This document shows positions 10,964 through 20,754 of a stretch of DNA of 64,000 nucleotides, one piece after another. A program made the position numbers and the translations under genes. This DNA comes from Pseudomonadota bacterium (GTDB lineage: Bacteria > Pseudomonadota > Alphaproteobacteria > SHVP01): NCBI GenBank assembly GCA_027622715.1, contig JAQBYN010000004.1, positions 61,702 to 125,701 on the forward strand, read 5' to 3'. Position 1 is the first letter of the stretch. Each line of letters starts with the position of its first letter. Under the pieces are notes generated by a model. The model did no database searches. It was not told the origin of the DNA and saw nothing but the letters and a program-made list of their open reading frames with translations.

Positions 10964-11674
10964 TCACCAGGGGTATTCCTCGCCGGTATAGAAAAAATAG
11001 CGGCCGGTATGCTCTAGCGAGCGATCCGCCAGAACCTTGCGGACAGCGGTGATACTTTCTGGCGGCATGAGTTTGGCCGTCGGGCCGCCCATATCGGTTT
11101 GCACATGGCCCGGTCCCATTGCCATGACGGCGATACCGCGGGCTTTGAGATCGAACGAGAGTTTGCTGACCAACATGTTGAGCGCGGCTTTGCTGGAGCG
11201 ATACAGGTACAACTTGCCCGGCGGGTTGCGACCGCCGAGGCGGTTGTCGGTGATGCTGCCAAGGCCCGATGTCATCATGGCAATAAGCCGGCGGTCGCTT
11301 TTGGCGATATGCGAGGCGAAAGCATGCGACACCCAGGCTGGGCCGAACAAGTTGGTCCGCAAGAGGTCTTCCCATTTGGCGTAGTCGATCCTGCCGAAGC
11401 CCTCGTCCCACGATTCCATTTGACCGGCGTTGTTGATCAATAGGTCGATGGGCTCGTCGATGGTCAGCGCCAGCCGTTGGACGGCCGCGCGGTCGCTGAC
11501 GTCGATCGCGTGAAGCGTCGTCCGCCCATCGGTTTCCGCAGCGATGGCGGATAGTGCATCGGCTGAACCGGGCGCACGGCAGGCGGCGAACACGCGCCAG
11601 CCGTCCGCGCTGTATTGACGAACGAACTCCAGACCCAATCCACGGTTGGCACCGGTCACGAAAACGCTCGGCAC
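10964..11674 (-). CDS. Short-chain dehydrogenase/reductase, first gene of a tandem trio
   Basis: A 236-residue SDR with TGANRGLGLEF, NNAGQMES, a catalytic Ser in MTSGLGSITD and YRSSK, and the shared end GRYFFYTGEEYPW. I chose the GTG at 11674 because a GAGG ribosome site lies five bases upstream and the protein then starts directly with the first beta strand (VPSVFVTG). A longer reading to 11746 would leave almost no room before the divergent gene at 11748. It is the promoter-proximal gene of the SDR-cyclase operon. Confidence 0.82.
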   Translation of the reverse strand: MPSVFVTGANRGLGLEFVRQYSADGWRVFAACRAPGSADALSAIAAETDGRTTLHAIDVSDRAAVQRLALTIDEPIDLLINNAGQMESWDEGFGRIDYAKWEDLLRTNLFGPAWVSHAFASHIAKSDRRLIAMMTSGLGSITDNRLGGRNPPGKLYLYRSSKAALNMLVSKLSFDLKARGIAVMAMGPGHVQTDMGGPTAKLMPPESITAVRKVLADRSLEHTGRYFFYTGEEYPW

Positions 11675-11747
11675 GCGCACCTCGCAATATTGGCCCCGCG
11701 CGGTTCTGCCGGTAGCATGGCGTCGCACGGGAGCGGGGAGAAACACT

Positions 11748-12257
11748 ATGAAACTCGAGGGCGGCTGTCACTGTGGCGCGGTAAGCTTTTCCGTGAAGTC
11801 CTTGGCGCCGGTTCCATACATGCGCTGCTACTGCTCGATTTGCCGCAAGACCGCCGGATCAGGCGGCTATGGGATCAATCTTTCCGGCCAGTTCGATACG
11901 TTGAAAGTGACCGGCGGCGATCACGTCAGGACCTATCAGGTTGAGAAATGCGCCACCGAACATGGCGCCGGCGCGCCCAAAGGCGAACTCAGTTCCGGCC
12001 TACGCGCCTTCTGCGACACGTGTGGGACGGCATTGTGGGTTTATAGCCCGGAGTGGCCGTCCCTGGTGCACCCGTTCGCCGGCGTCATCGAGACGCCGTT
12101 ACCGACACCGCCGGAAATCGTCCACATCATGCTCGACTACAAAGTATCCTGGGTCGAGGTTCCGTTCGGGCCTGGGCACCAGCATTTTCCCGGTTATCCG
12201 CACGAATCGCTCGAAGCGTGGCATCGCCGCCACGGTATGTGGGAAGGTGATAAATGA
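11748..12257 (+). CDS. GFA/CENP-V family zinc protein (DUF636)
   Basis: A 169-residue member of the glutathione-dependent formaldehyde-activating enzyme-like family. All expected zinc cysteines are present: GGCHCGAVSF, MRCYCSICRKTAGSG and FCDTCGTALW. A C-terminal extension PGYPHESLEAWHRRHG is seen. The start has a good Shine-Dalgarno (GGGGAG) upstream. It overlaps the next gene by ATGA (12254-12257). True formaldehyde-GSH activity is shown for few members, so the biochemical role is left open. Confidence 0.82.
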   Translation: MKLEGGCHCGAVSFSVKSLAPVPYMRCYCSICRKTAGSGGYGINLSGQFDTLKVTGGDHVRTYQVEKCATEHGAGAPKGELSSGLRAFCDTCGTALWVYSPEWPSLVHPFAGVIETPLPTPPEIVHIMLDYKVSWVEVPFGPGHQHFPGYPHESLEAWHRRHGMWEGDK

Positions 12258-12538
12258 GTGCTTATTTGATTGCCGAAATCGATGTTCGCGATGCGACCGC
12301 CTACGGCGAGTACACCGCACAGACACCGGCGCTCGTCGCGCGCCAAGGGGGCAAGTTCATCGTGCGCGGCGGCAACGCGGCGGCACTGGAAGGCGAATGG
12401 GCCGGGCGCATCGCGGTGATGGCGTTTCCCAACCGCCAAGCCCTTGAATCATTCTGGAACGATCCCGATTATAGAAAGATTGTCGGCATCCGGCACAAGA
12501 ACTCGCAAGGTCGGATTGTCGCTGTGGATGGGGTCTAA
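12254..12538 (+). CDS. DUF1330 family protein
   Basis: A 94-residue dimeric alpha-beta barrel type protein of the DUF1330 family: MSAYLIAEIDVRD, a GGKFIVRGG strand, GRIAVMAFPNRQALESFWND and an YRKIVGIRH helix region. Function unknown. Translationally coupled to the GFA-family gene before it. Confidence 0.85.
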   Translation: MSAYLIAEIDVRDATAYGEYTAQTPALVARQGGKFIVRGGNAAALEGEWAGRIAVMAFPNRQALESFWNDPDYRKIVGIRHKNSQGRIVAVDGV

Positions 12539-12579
12539 ATGAAGCTGACGACCTCTTGCCGATCAGGAGTGATGTAACG

Positions 12580-12918
12580 ATGACGCTCGCCGACAAGACC
12601 TGTATTCCCTGCCGCGGGGGCGTCCCGCCGCTCACGGCGAACGAGGCGGCGGTCTTTGGCCGCGAGGTCCCGGCCTGGGCATGCACCCACGGCGCGACCC
12701 TAATTGAGAGACGATTTAGGTTCGCCGACTTTGCCGCCGCGCTGGCCTTCGTCAACGAGGTGGGCGCCCTTGCCGAAGAAGAAGGGCATCATCCGGATAT
12801 CGCCGTTGGCTGGGGCTACGCCAACATTGCGATGCAAACCCACAAGATCAAAGGCCTGCATGAGAACGACTTCATCATGGCGGCCAAGATTGACGCGATC
12901 GCCGCGGCAACGGGCTAG
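12580..12918 (+). CDS. phhB: Pterin-4a-carbinolamine dehydratase
   Basis: The 112-residue protein has the family active-site block GHHPD (H70, H71, D73) followed by GWGYANIAMQTHKIKGLHENDF. The enzyme dehydrates 4a-hydroxytetrahydropterin, usually recycling the cofactor of aromatic amino acid hydroxylases; no phenylalanine hydroxylase gene is in this window. I chose ATG 12580, with AGGAG at 12565-12569 upstream; a TTG eight codons earlier is possible. Its TAG stop shares the sequence CTAG (12915-12918) with the stop of the convergent hydrolase. Confidence 0.9.
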   Translation: MTLADKTCIPCRGGVPPLTANEAAVFGREVPAWACTHGATLIERRFRFADFAAALAFVNEVGALAEEEGHHPDIAVGWGYANIAMQTHKIKGLHENDFIMAAKIDAIAAATG

Positions 12919-13943
12919 CGCTTCAAGCGATCCAACTGAAGGCCGACAAACGCATCGACGCGTTCGAGCCATGGAGCGCGAAAATCGTCGCGCTCCATCC
13001 AGATTTCATGCTTGGCGCCCGGGATCGGGAACAGCTCGCACGCCGGCATCAGCGCGCAAGCGCGATCATGGGCCTCGGGCAAAACGATCTGATCGTTGCG
13101 CGGTGAGGCGATCAACACCGGGGTCGCAATCGCTCTGAGATATGATTCCGCATTGATCTCGCCGATCGCGCGGAACGCATTGTGCAGCCAGCCATACGTC
13201 GCGCTACCCAACCGCAACGTCGGGTTCATCCGCATATACTCTTCGCCCATTCGAAAGCGAACCGGGTCTTGCGACACGTCGCTGTTCTCGACCGTAAAGT
13301 CGTGGTCGTATTCCCAGGGCTTGCCGCCGACCACATAGCCTTCACCGCCGATTAGATCGCCGCCCCACGCCAACGGCTTGGCCACCCATTTGGGTATGCC
13401 GCCGGTATTGATCCGCAACATCGGCGCGGTCAAGACGGCGAAATCGAATGTGTCCGGATGATCGTGCAACAGGCGTAGCGCGATGTGGCCGCCCATCGAA
13501 TGGCCTACGACAAAAACCGGCACGCCGTCGTGCCGCTCGACAATCTCGGTGGTGAACTGCCGCAAGTCGTCGGCATCGCGGTCGTAGCCCTGAAACCACG
13601 GCTTTTGCGAATCGGCGAGGTAGTGATCCGATCCGCCCTGGCCGCGCCAGTCCATTTGCCAGACGTCGACGTTGCGGTCGTGCAGATCGCGGACCACCTC
13701 AAAGTACTTTTCGCCGAATTCACGAAACCCCGCCACGACTACGGCCGTGGCACGCGGATTTTCGGCGCGCAGCACCCCGAAGCGGATGGCCGCACCCGCA
13801 GCGTTGGTAAACCGGCCCCACTTCCAGCCGTCCGGCTCAGTGAAGCTGTCCGGGATCGTTACGTCGTGAGCCATGGCCGCCGAACCGAAATGCGCCGCGA
13901 ACGCGATGAAAAGAAGACCGCAGACTTGCCGAAGGGTTGTCAT
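12915..13943 (-). CDS. Exported alpha/beta hydrolase (lysophospholipase-like, serine aminopeptidase S33 fold)
   Basis: A 342-residue hydrolase beginning with a signal peptide (MTTLRQVCGLLFIAFAA, cleavage probably near AMA-HD). The catalytic Ser149 is in VGHSMGGH. The likely Asp is in ASPRNDQIV and the His in GAKHEIWME. The block WRGQGGSD is typical of monoacylglycerol-lipase or lysophospholipase (PldB) relatives. It is a paralogue of the hydrolase at 15301-16278 (shared GGSD-Y, SQDPVR, AKH motifs), which lacks a signal peptide. I chose ATG 13943 because the signal peptide then starts at residue 1. Substrate not known. Confidence 0.83.
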   Translation of the reverse strand: MTTLRQVCGLLFIAFAAHFGSAAMAHDVTIPDSFTEPDGWKWGRFTNAAGAAIRFGVLRAENPRATAVVVAGFREFGEKYFEVVRDLHDRNVDVWQMDWRGQGGSDHYLADSQKPWFQGYDRDADDLRQFTTEIVERHDGVPVFVVGHSMGGHIALRLLHDHPDTFDFAVLTAPMLRINTGGIPKWVAKPLAWGGDLIGGEGYVVGGKPWEYDHDFTVENSDVSQDPVRFRMGEEYMRMNPTLRLGSATYGWLHNAFRAIGEINAESYLRAIATPVLIASPRNDQIVLPEAHDRACALMPACELFPIPGAKHEIWMERDDFRAPWLERVDAFVGLQLDRLKR

Positions 13944-13987
13944 CGCCCGATCATCGTGAAGTGCACGGACAATCACAAGGGTCGAAT

Positions 13988-15304
13988 TTGGCGGGAATTG
14001 AAGCACAGCTTGAACCGGTGCTCCACTGGCTCGCCGGCGCGCGCGCTACGGAGCACACCGATGTCGCCGAAAAATCGCGGCTTCTTCTGCTCGACACGTT
14101 GGGCTGCGCAATTGCCGGTCTCGGGCGCAGCGAGGTCGCCGCGTACGCAAAGCAGCTTGCCGGTCGTGACGAGCTCGCTTGCCCAGGGTTTCCGGCCGGT
14201 CTCGCACCCGCCCATTTCGGGCAGGTGATGGCGCTCGCGGCCTGTTGGGATGAGGCATGCGAGGGATTGGCTCGCGCCCACGGCCGCCCCGGCCTTCATG
14301 CTGTCCCCGCCGCGGTCGCTCTTTCATTGGCCGGGGATGGGACGCTGGGTGCGACATTGGATGCTTTTGCTGCGGGCTACGAGATCGGTGGCCGCGTCGG
14401 TGAGGCGTGGCGAATCCGCGCCGGTATGCATGTCGACGGCACCTGGGGCACGATCACTGCCGCGATCGCCGCCTCGGCGATCGTCGACGGTCTCACGGTA
14501 GCCGCGATGGGTGCGGCGGTTCAGGCGGCGGCGTGTTCGCTTCCGGCAAATCTCTACGCGCCGGTCCGCCAGGGCGCGACGGTGCGCAACCTGTACGCCG
14601 CTCAAGCTGTCTCGCGCGGGATCGAAACGGCGCTCGCGCTCAAGGCGGGGGTGAGCGCGCCGGCGCATGTGCTCGACGAGACCATCGCCCTGACGTTCGA
14701 TCCGAAACACTTGAGCGCACTCGCGCCACCGGGCGAGTGGTTCCTCCTACAAGGGTATTTCAAGCCGTTCGCGGCGGTTCGCCATGTGCACTACGGCGCC
14801 CACGCTGCGTTGGACTGGCGCGCGCAACACGGTGCGGCGACGGCGGCCATCACGGCGATCAATCTCCGAACATATCCCGAAGCCGTCACCTATTGCGGCA
14901 ACCGCGCCCCTGCGCAGGGCATTCAAGCGCAATTCAGTCTCACCTACGGCCTAGCGCACGCGCTGGTCCGCGGCACGTTGGGCCCGGAGGCCTATGACGA
15001 AAGCGCGCTTGCCGATGCTGAGATCAGGCGCATCGAAAAGCTGATAACTGTGGATGAGGGCGGAACGTTCGCGTCCGGTCGCGGCGCCCACGTCATCGTC
15101 ATCGCTGGCGGGGTCGAGACCACTGTGGCGGTCGATCGCGTTGAGGGCGATCCCGACCGCCCGATGTTGGCCGCGTCGGTCGTGGCAAAGTTTCAGCGCT
15201 ATGCCGGGCCGCGCATTGGCGACAGGGCCGCGGCCGACCTGGCGGACCGGATCATGGTGTCACCGTTTGACGCGCCGCTCGTCCGCGTACTCGACGGCAA
15301 CTAG
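13988..15304 (+). CDS. MmgE/PrpD family protein
   Basis: A 438-residue protein of the MmgE/PrpD (2-methylcitrate dehydratase-like) family: LLLDTLGCAIAGLG near the N-terminus, HVDGTWGTITAAIAASAI, and the conserved FKPFAAVRHVHYG. Some members dehydrate 2-methylcitrate in propionate catabolism; no prpB or prpC gene is adjacent, so the substrate is open. I chose TTG 13988 because AAGGG lies six bases upstream. Other in-frame starts (TTG 13937, GTG 13961) would run closer to or into the divergent gene and lack a good ribosome site. Its stop shares CTAG (15301-15304) with the convergent hydrolase stop. Confidence 0.78.
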   Translation: MAGIEAQLEPVLHWLAGARATEHTDVAEKSRLLLLDTLGCAIAGLGRSEVAAYAKQLAGRDELACPGFPAGLAPAHFGQVMALAACWDEACEGLARAHGRPGLHAVPAAVALSLAGDGTLGATLDAFAAGYEIGGRVGEAWRIRAGMHVDGTWGTITAAIAASAIVDGLTVAAMGAAVQAAACSLPANLYAPVRQGATVRNLYAAQAVSRGIETALALKAGVSAPAHVLDETIALTFDPKHLSALAPPGEWFLLQGYFKPFAAVRHVHYGAHAALDWRAQHGAATAAITAINLRTYPEAVTYCGNRAPAQGIQAQFSLTYGLAHALVRGTLGPEAYDESALADAEIRRIEKLITVDEGGTFASGRGAHVIVIAGGVETTVAVDRVEGDPDRPMLAASVVAKFQRYAGPRIGDRAAADLADRIMVSPFDAPLVRVLDGN

Positions 15305-16278
15305 CGGACGCCAGCTTTCTCCGCAATGAACCGGTCAAGCGCAGCCAACAATGGCGTGCGAATTGAATCGTGCTCCAACCACATGTCGTGCTTGGCGTCG
15401 GGGTACGCCTCGACGATGCAGTTCGGTAAGTATTGCGCCGCCCGCTTATGTGCTGCGCTATCGACAATGACGTCCTGTCCGGCAGAGGCGATATAAACCG
15501 GCGTCGTCACGTCACCGAGAACTGTTGACTGACGCAAGTATTGGATCGACCGGCACGTTTCGTGAAGCCATCGCCAAGTGCCACCGCCGATCCGAAGGCT
15601 TGGGTCCAGCCGGTAATACAACTGCGCCACGCGGTATCGCACCGGGTCTTGCGATAGACGACTCTCTTCCACCGGGTAATGTTCGCGAAACCACCAGTCC
15701 TCGTGCCCCATCAGGTAGCGTTCACCGAAACCGGTCGCGGTCATCGCGCGTGCAACCTGGGAGACAACCGCCGGTGGTGCCTTTTCTGCCTTTATCTGCA
15801 GCATCGGCGCCGTGAGAAATGCAGCACTGACCGCGTCGGGGTGTTCGGCGAGGTAGCGCATCGCAATGTGCGCGCCCATCGAGTGGGCCACGAAAAAGAT
15901 CGGGTGATCGAGGTTCACCTCGATGAAACGGCTGACGAACGCGTGGAGGTCGCGGACGTCGCGGCCGTAGCCGTGCGAATGCATCTTGTGGCCGTTGTCG
16001 AGATAGCGGTCAGATCCGCCTTGCCCCCGCCAGTCGAGGTGCCGAACGGCGATGCCGCGGGCCAAAAGATCGGCGTGCAACTCGAACCACTGTTCGGCAA
16101 AGCCGCCAAACCCGGGCAGTGTAATCGCCTTAGCCCGAATGGTTGTGCGGGGCCGCGGATCGGCCCAACCCGCGCGTAGTTTCGCGCCATCGGCGTTGGT
16201 GAAATAGCCCCAGCGCCAGTCCTCGTGCTGAAGAAAGCGGGCCGGCAGTGGCACGGGTAAGACGGATTGGTCGTACAC
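15301..16278 (-). CDS. Alpha/beta hydrolase (lysophospholipase-like), no signal peptide
   Basis: A 325-residue hydrolase, paralogue of the one at 12915-13943. The catalytic Ser133 is in VAHSMGAH, the likely Asp in ASAGQDVIVD and the His in DAKHDMWLE; LDWRGQGGSDRYL matches the paralogue. The protein begins directly with the fold, so it is probably cytoplasmic, unlike its exported relative. The start is two bases downstream of the oxoprolinase stop, so both are in one operon. The substrate is unknown; a link to pyroglutamyl or hydantoin-type substrates would be speculation. Confidence 0.83.
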   Translation of the reverse strand: MYDQSVLPVPLPARFLQHEDWRWGYFTNADGAKLRAGWADPRPRTTIRAKAITLPGFGGFAEQWFELHADLLARGIAVRHLDWRGQGGSDRYLDNGHKMHSHGYGRDVRDLHAFVSRFIEVNLDHPIFFVAHSMGAHIAMRYLAEHPDAVSAAFLTAPMLQIKAEKAPPAVVSQVARAMTATGFGERYLMGHEDWWFREHYPVEESRLSQDPVRYRVAQLYYRLDPSLRIGGGTWRWLHETCRSIQYLRQSTVLGDVTTPVYIASAGQDVIVDSAAHKRAAQYLPNCIVEAYPDAKHDMWLEHDSIRTPLLAALDRFIAEKAGVR

Positions 16279-16280
16279 GG

Positions 16281-19200
16281 CTACCCGGCTGCATTGTCCC
16301 GTTTGTCGGCCGGTCCGTAGCCTCCGCCGGTCGGGGTTTGAATCACGAAAACATCGCCCGCGTTCATCTCGACCGCCCAGCGCCCGGATGGACTCTCATC
16401 ACGGGTGCCGTCCGTCCGTTCGACCCAGTTGCGCCCGCATTGACCGGGTCCACCGCCGCCCGCGCCGAACGGTGGTACGACGCGGTGGCTCGCGAGGATC
16501 GCCGCGGTCATTGGTTCCAGAAAGCGAATCCGCCGAATCGTCCCATCACCGCCGCGCCATTGACCCGTCCCGCCAGAATCGCGCCGGATGCGATGGCTTT
16601 CCAGTACGACCGGGAATCGCCACTCCAGCACTTCGGGATCGGTGAGCCGGGTGTTGGTCATATGAACTTGCACGGCCGCCGTGCCGTCGAAACCGGGCCC
16701 AGCGCCCGATCCGCCGGAAATCGTTTCGTAATACTGCCAACGCGCATTGCCGAACGTGAAGTTGTTCATCGTGCCCTGCGCGGCGCCCATGACGCCAAGG
16801 GCGCCGATCAGTGTGTCGGTCAAGTTCTGCGAGGTCTCAACATTGCCCGCGACCACCGCAGCGGGATAACTCGAATCCAGCATCGAGCCGTCGGGGATGA
16901 TGATCTTGATCGGTTTCAAGCAGCCTTGGTTCAACGGAATGTCGTCGTCCACCAACATGCGGAACACATAAAGAACCGCCGCCATGGTCACCGCGCGTGG
17001 TGCGTTGTAGTTGCCGGGGTGTTGGCCCGAGGTGCCAGTGAAGTCGATCGTAATGGCGCGCGCCGCACGGTCGACCTTGATCGCGACGCGTAGTTCGAAC
17101 CCATCGTCAAACGGATAAACGAAACTGCCGTCGTGCAACCGATCAATGACGCGGCGGACCGACTCTTCGGCATTGTCTTGGACGTGCCCCATATAGGCGC
17201 GGACTACGTCGAGCCCGAAGTGATCGACCATCCGGTGCAGCTCTTGCACCCCTTTTTCGCAGGCCGCGACTTGGGCCTTGAGATCGGCCATGTTCTGCAT
17301 CGGATTGCGCGCGGGGTAGGGGCCTGAGCGCAAGAGATCGAGCATCTCCGCCTCGCGAAGGCGACCACCATCAACCAGCGTGAAGTTGTCGATCAGAATG
17401 CCTTCTTGGTCGATGCTTGTGGAATCTGGCGGCATCGAGCCGGGTGTAATGCCGCCGATGTCCGCCTGATGACCTCGGCTTCCAGTGAAGAACAGAAGGC
17501 CATCGGTCGTCGCGTCGAATACCGGCGTAATAACGGTCACATCTGGCAAGTGCGTGCCGCCGTTATAGGGCGCGTTCAACACGTAGACGTCGCCCTTCTT
17601 GATCGTATCGCCGCGTTCGCGGATCACCGTCTTGATGCTCTCGCTCATCGAGCCAAGATGCACCGGCATGTGGGGCGCGTTGGCGACGAGGTTGCCGGTG
17701 GCGTCGAACACGGCACACGAAAAATCCAATCGTTCCTTGATGTTGACTGACGACGCGGTGTTTTGCAGCGTCGATCCCATTTGCTCGGCAATCGACATGA
17801 ATAGATTGTTGAAGATCTCCAGCATAACCGGATCGACATCCGTCCCGATCGCATGCATGCGTTTCTTCGCAACGACGCGGGTTAGCAGAAGTTCGGCGCG
17901 CTCGTTCAGGACAGCTTGCCAACCCGGTTCCACCACGATCGTCGAGTTTGGCTCGGTAATGATCGCCGGTCCGGCAATCGGCGTATCCGCCGGCACCGAC
18001 GCGCGAGAAAAAATCGGCGTATCCAGTGCGCCCTCGGTGGTATGGACCGTGACCGTTCTATCGGGTGATGGAAGCGGCGCCGGGTCCGCCACGGCATCCT
18101 GTAGAAACGCCTTGCTATCCTCGGCGCGGCCGCGTCCTTCGACGGCAATTGCCTCAACGATCAACGGCTTTTCCGGCGCATCAAAGCCGTAGCGTTGCCG
18201 GTGCGCGGTCTCGAATTCGGCGCGCATTTCGGCCGCGCCGCCAAGTGTCACGATGAGTGGCGTATCGCTGCCTTCATAGCGAAGGTGCGCCGTGCGCAAC
18301 AAGTCGGTGCGCGCCGGCGCGATTCCCTGTCCGACAAGTTCCGCGTTGGCTTCCCTCCCCAGGATCGCAACATCGCTCTGCAGACGCTCGACCAGTGCGT
18401 CGTCGAGAACCGCCTCCACGGCCCGTTCGCGCATCGTCGTCGTGTCGGCCAGCCCCATGCCGTAGGCCGATAGCAAGCTGGCGAGCGGATGGATAATTAC
18501 TTTGGTCATCCCCAGCGCGTCGGCGACCAAACACGCGTGCTGTGCCCCGGCACCGCCAAAACAGCACAAGGTGTAGTCGGTCACGTCGTAGCCGCGTTGG
18601 ATCGAAATCTTCTTGATCGCGTTCGCCATGTTCTCGACAGCAATGTCGATAAACCCGTTGGCAACTTCCTGGGCGGATCGTTTGTCACCGGTTGCCTGCC
18701 CGATCTCTGCGGCAAGGTCCTCGAATTTATTGAGCACGACGTCGGCGTCGATTGGTTGGTCGGCAGTGGGGCCGAAGACCGCCGGAAACGAGCTCGCCTG
18801 CAACTTGCCGACGCACACGTTGGCGTCCGTGACCGTCAACGGACCGCCGCGGCGATAGCACGCCGGGCCGGGGTTGGCGCCCGCCGAATCGGGACCGACC
18901 CGGTAGCGTGACCCGTCGAAGTGGAGGATCGATCCACCGCCGGCCGCCACGGTGTGGATCGCCATCATGGGCGCACGCATGCGCACACCGGCGACCTCGG
19001 TCTCGAAAGCGCGTTCAAACTCGCCGTCGTAATGCGACACGTCGGTCGACGTCCCGCCCATGTCAAAACCGATAATCCGCGGCAGGCCGGCGCGCTCGCT
19101 GGTGCGCACCGCGCCCACGACACCGCCGGCCGGCCCCGAGAGGATCGAGTCTTTACCTTGAAAAAAGTCGGCGCGCGCAAGCCCGCCGCTCGATTGCATA

Positions 19201-19910
19201 AACATCAATCGGGTGCCGCCGAGTTCCTCGGCGAGCCCGTCGATGTAGCGCCGCAGGATTGGCGTCAGGTAGGCGTCGACCACGGTGGTATCGCCGCGAC
19301 TCACCAGCTTCATTAGGGGGCTGACCTCGTGCGATACCGACACTTGGGTAAAGCCTATCGCGCGCGCTATCTCGCCGATTTGCTTTTCGTGCGCCGGGAA
19401 CCGGTAGCCGTGCATCAAGACGACCGCGACGGCGCGGATCCCAGCATCAAAGGCGGCTTGCAGATCGGTCCCAACCCTATCCGTGTTGAGATCTTTCAAG
19501 ATATGACCGTTCGCCATCACCCGTTCTTCGGCTTCGATCACGCGCTCATAGAGCATTTCCGGTAGTTCGATGTGGCGAACGAAAAGCTTGGGTCGGTTCT
19601 GGTAGCCGATGCGCAACGCGTCGCCCAGGCCTTCGGTGATGACCAGAACAGTTCGGTCGCCCTTGCGTTCCAAAAGTGCGTTGGTCGCAACCGTTGTGCC
19701 CATTTTGACCGAATCGATCCGCGCCGACGGAATTGGGTCGTTGGGGCCGATCCCGAGGGTCTCGCGGATCCCTTGTAGCGCGGCATCTCGGTACTGTTCG
19801 GGGTTGTCGGACAGCAGTTTGCGCGCCTGGAGCGAGCCATCCGGTGCCCGCGCGACGACGTCAGTAAACGTGCCGCCGCGGTCGATCCAGAATTGCCAGC
19901 CTGCGTCCAT
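16281..19910 (-). CDS. 5-oxoprolinase / hydantoinase A-B fusion (ATP-dependent)
   Basis: A 1209-residue protein joining a HyuA-type half (starts [42 protein letters not shown]) and a HyuB-type half beginning about residue 684 ([44 protein letters not shown]-terminal [23 protein letters not shown], split here as VEMNAGD and TPTGGGYG). The length and single-chain layout match 5-oxoprolinase, which opens 5-oxoproline to glutamate using ATP; hydantoinases and acetone carboxylases are related. I chose ATG 19910, just before the first conserved strand. Residue motifs for ATP binding are intact. It leads a two-gene operon with the downstream hydrolase. Confidence 0.85.
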   Translation of the reverse strand: MDAGWQFWIDRGGTFTDVVARAPDGSLQARKLLSDNPEQYRDAALQGIRETLGIGPNDPIPSARIDSVKMGTTVATNALLERKGDRTVLVITEGLGDALRIGYQNRPKLFVRHIELPEMLYERVIEAEERVMANGHILKDLNTDRVGTDLQAAFDAGIRAVAVVLMHGYRFPAHEKQIGEIARAIGFTQVSVSHEVSPLMKLVSRGDTTVVDAYLTPILRRYIDGLAEELGGTRLMFMQSSGGLARADFFQGKDSILSGPAGGVVGAVRTSERAGLPRIIGFDMGGTSTDVSHYDGEFERAFETEVAGVRMRAPMMAIHTVAAGGGSILHFDGSRYRVGPDSAGANPGPACYRRGGPLTVTDANVCVGKLQASSFPAVFGPTADQPIDADVVLNKFEDLAAEIGQATGDKRSAQEVANGFIDIAVENMANAIKKISIQRGYDVTDYTLCCFGGAGAQHACLVADALGMTKVIIHPLASLLSAYGMGLADTTTMRERAVEAVLDDALVERLQSDVAILGREANAELVGQGIAPARTDLLRTAHLRYEGSDTPLIVTLGGAAEMRAEFETAHRQRYGFDAPEKPLIVEAIAVEGRGRAEDSKAFLQDAVADPAPLPSPDRTVTVHTTEGALDTPIFSRASVPADTPIAGPAIITEPNSTIVVEPGWQAVLNERAELLLTRVVAKKRMHAIGTDVDPVMLEIFNNLFMSIAEQMGSTLQNTASSVNIKERLDFSCAVFDATGNLVANAPHMPVHLGSMSESIKTVIRERGDTIKKGDVYVLNAPYNGGTHLPDVTVITPVFDATTDGLLFFTGSRGHQADIGGITPGSMPPDSTSIDQEGILIDNFTLVDGGRLREAEMLDLLRSGPYPARNPMQNMADLKAQVAACEKGVQELHRMVDHFGLDVVRAYMGHVQDNAEESVRRVIDRLHDGSFVYPFDDGFELRVAIKVDRAARAITIDFTGTSGQHPGNYNAPRAVTMAAVLYVFRMLVDDDIPLNQGCLKPIKIIIPDGSMLDSSYPAAVVAGNVETSQNLTDTLIGALGVMGAAQGTMNNFTFGNARWQYYETISGGSGAGPGFDGTAAVQVHMTNTRLTDPEVLEWRFPVVLESHRIRRDSGGTGQWRGGDGTIRRIRFLEPMTAAILASHRVVPPFGAGGGGPGQCGRNWVERTDGTRDESPSGRWAVEMNAGDVFVIQTPTGGGYGPADKRDNAAG

Positions 19911-20016
19911 GGGGTTTCGATAACATATCGGTCGGCGGTGGCCTAGCTGGGCGTCGCCTGCAACGACCACTGGTGCAAACGCGGTCTGCGCGTTAGGTTC
20001 GCGTAGGAGCCAAGAC

Positions 20017-20745
20017 GTGAGCATTTGGGGCAAAATCATCGGGGCGACGACCGGATTTGCGGTCGGTGGGCCCATCGGCGCGCTCGTCGGTGGGCTCGCG
20101 GGGCACGTCTATGATCGTCGCCGGGCGAGCACGGATGATGGCGGTGATGCCACCAAGCAAATCGCATTCACAATCGGCGTGATCGCGCTGGGCGCTAAAA
20201 TGGCCAAGGCCGATGGCGTCGTTACCGCGGACGAGGTGCAGGCTTTTAAGGAAGTTTTTCAGATACCGCCCGCCGAAATGAAAAACGTGGCCCGCGTGTT
20301 TGATCAAGCCCGCAAGGACGCGCGGGGCTACGAGATTTACGCCCACCAGATTGCGGGCCTGTTCAAGGACACGCCGCAAGTACTGGAAGATTTAGTCGAC
20401 GGCCTTTTTCACATCGCCAAGGCCGATAACATCATGCATCCGGCCGAACTTGAGTACCTTGAGGGCGTCGCTCGAATCTTTGGTTTCGGCACGAATGATT
20501 TCGCCCGCATCAAAGAAGGGCATCTTGGGCCGGATAAGGCGGATCCCTATCAGGTACTCGGCGTTTCACGCGATGCCGAGGACGACGAGATCAAGCGGGT
20601 CTACCGCAAACTCATTCGTGAGCATCACCCCGATGCACTCATTGCTCAAGGGATGCCCGAAGAATTCGTTCGCGTCGCCAACGACAAGCTTGCGGTGATC
20701 AACGTCGCCTACGACCGCATCGAAAAAGAGCGCGGGCTCGTATAG
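20017..20745 (+). CDS. TerB-like and J-domain protein (DjlA-like)
   Basis: A 242-residue protein with a glycine-rich, possibly membrane-inserting N-terminus ([23 protein letters not shown]), a TerB-like helical domain (about 50-160; [14 protein letters not shown] and [13 protein letters not shown] repeats), and a C-terminal J-domain (about 178-242) with the DnaK-activating HPD at residues 204-206. This is the DjlA layout of an inner-membrane co-chaperone. The GTG start is preceded by AGGAG. It stands 9 bases before two transporter genes and could be in their transcript. Confidence 0.85.
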   Translation: MSIWGKIIGATTGFAVGGPIGALVGGLAGHVYDRRRASTDDGGDATKQIAFTIGVIALGAKMAKADGVVTADEVQAFKEVFQIPPAEMKNVARVFDQARKDARGYEIYAHQIAGLFKDTPQVLEDLVDGLFHIAKADNIMHPAELEYLEGVARIFGFGTNDFARIKEGHLGPDKADPYQVLGVSRDAEDDEIKRVYRKLIREHHPDALIAQGMPEEFVRVANDKLAVINVAYDRIEKERGLV

Positions 20746-20754
20746 TCGGCGGCA

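Noticed and set aside
11675..11746. A longer start for the first SDR gene reaching 11746
   Set aside because: It would nearly touch the divergent gene start at 11748 and adds an Arg/Pro-rich stretch with no fold; the GTG at 11674 has a proper ribosome site.
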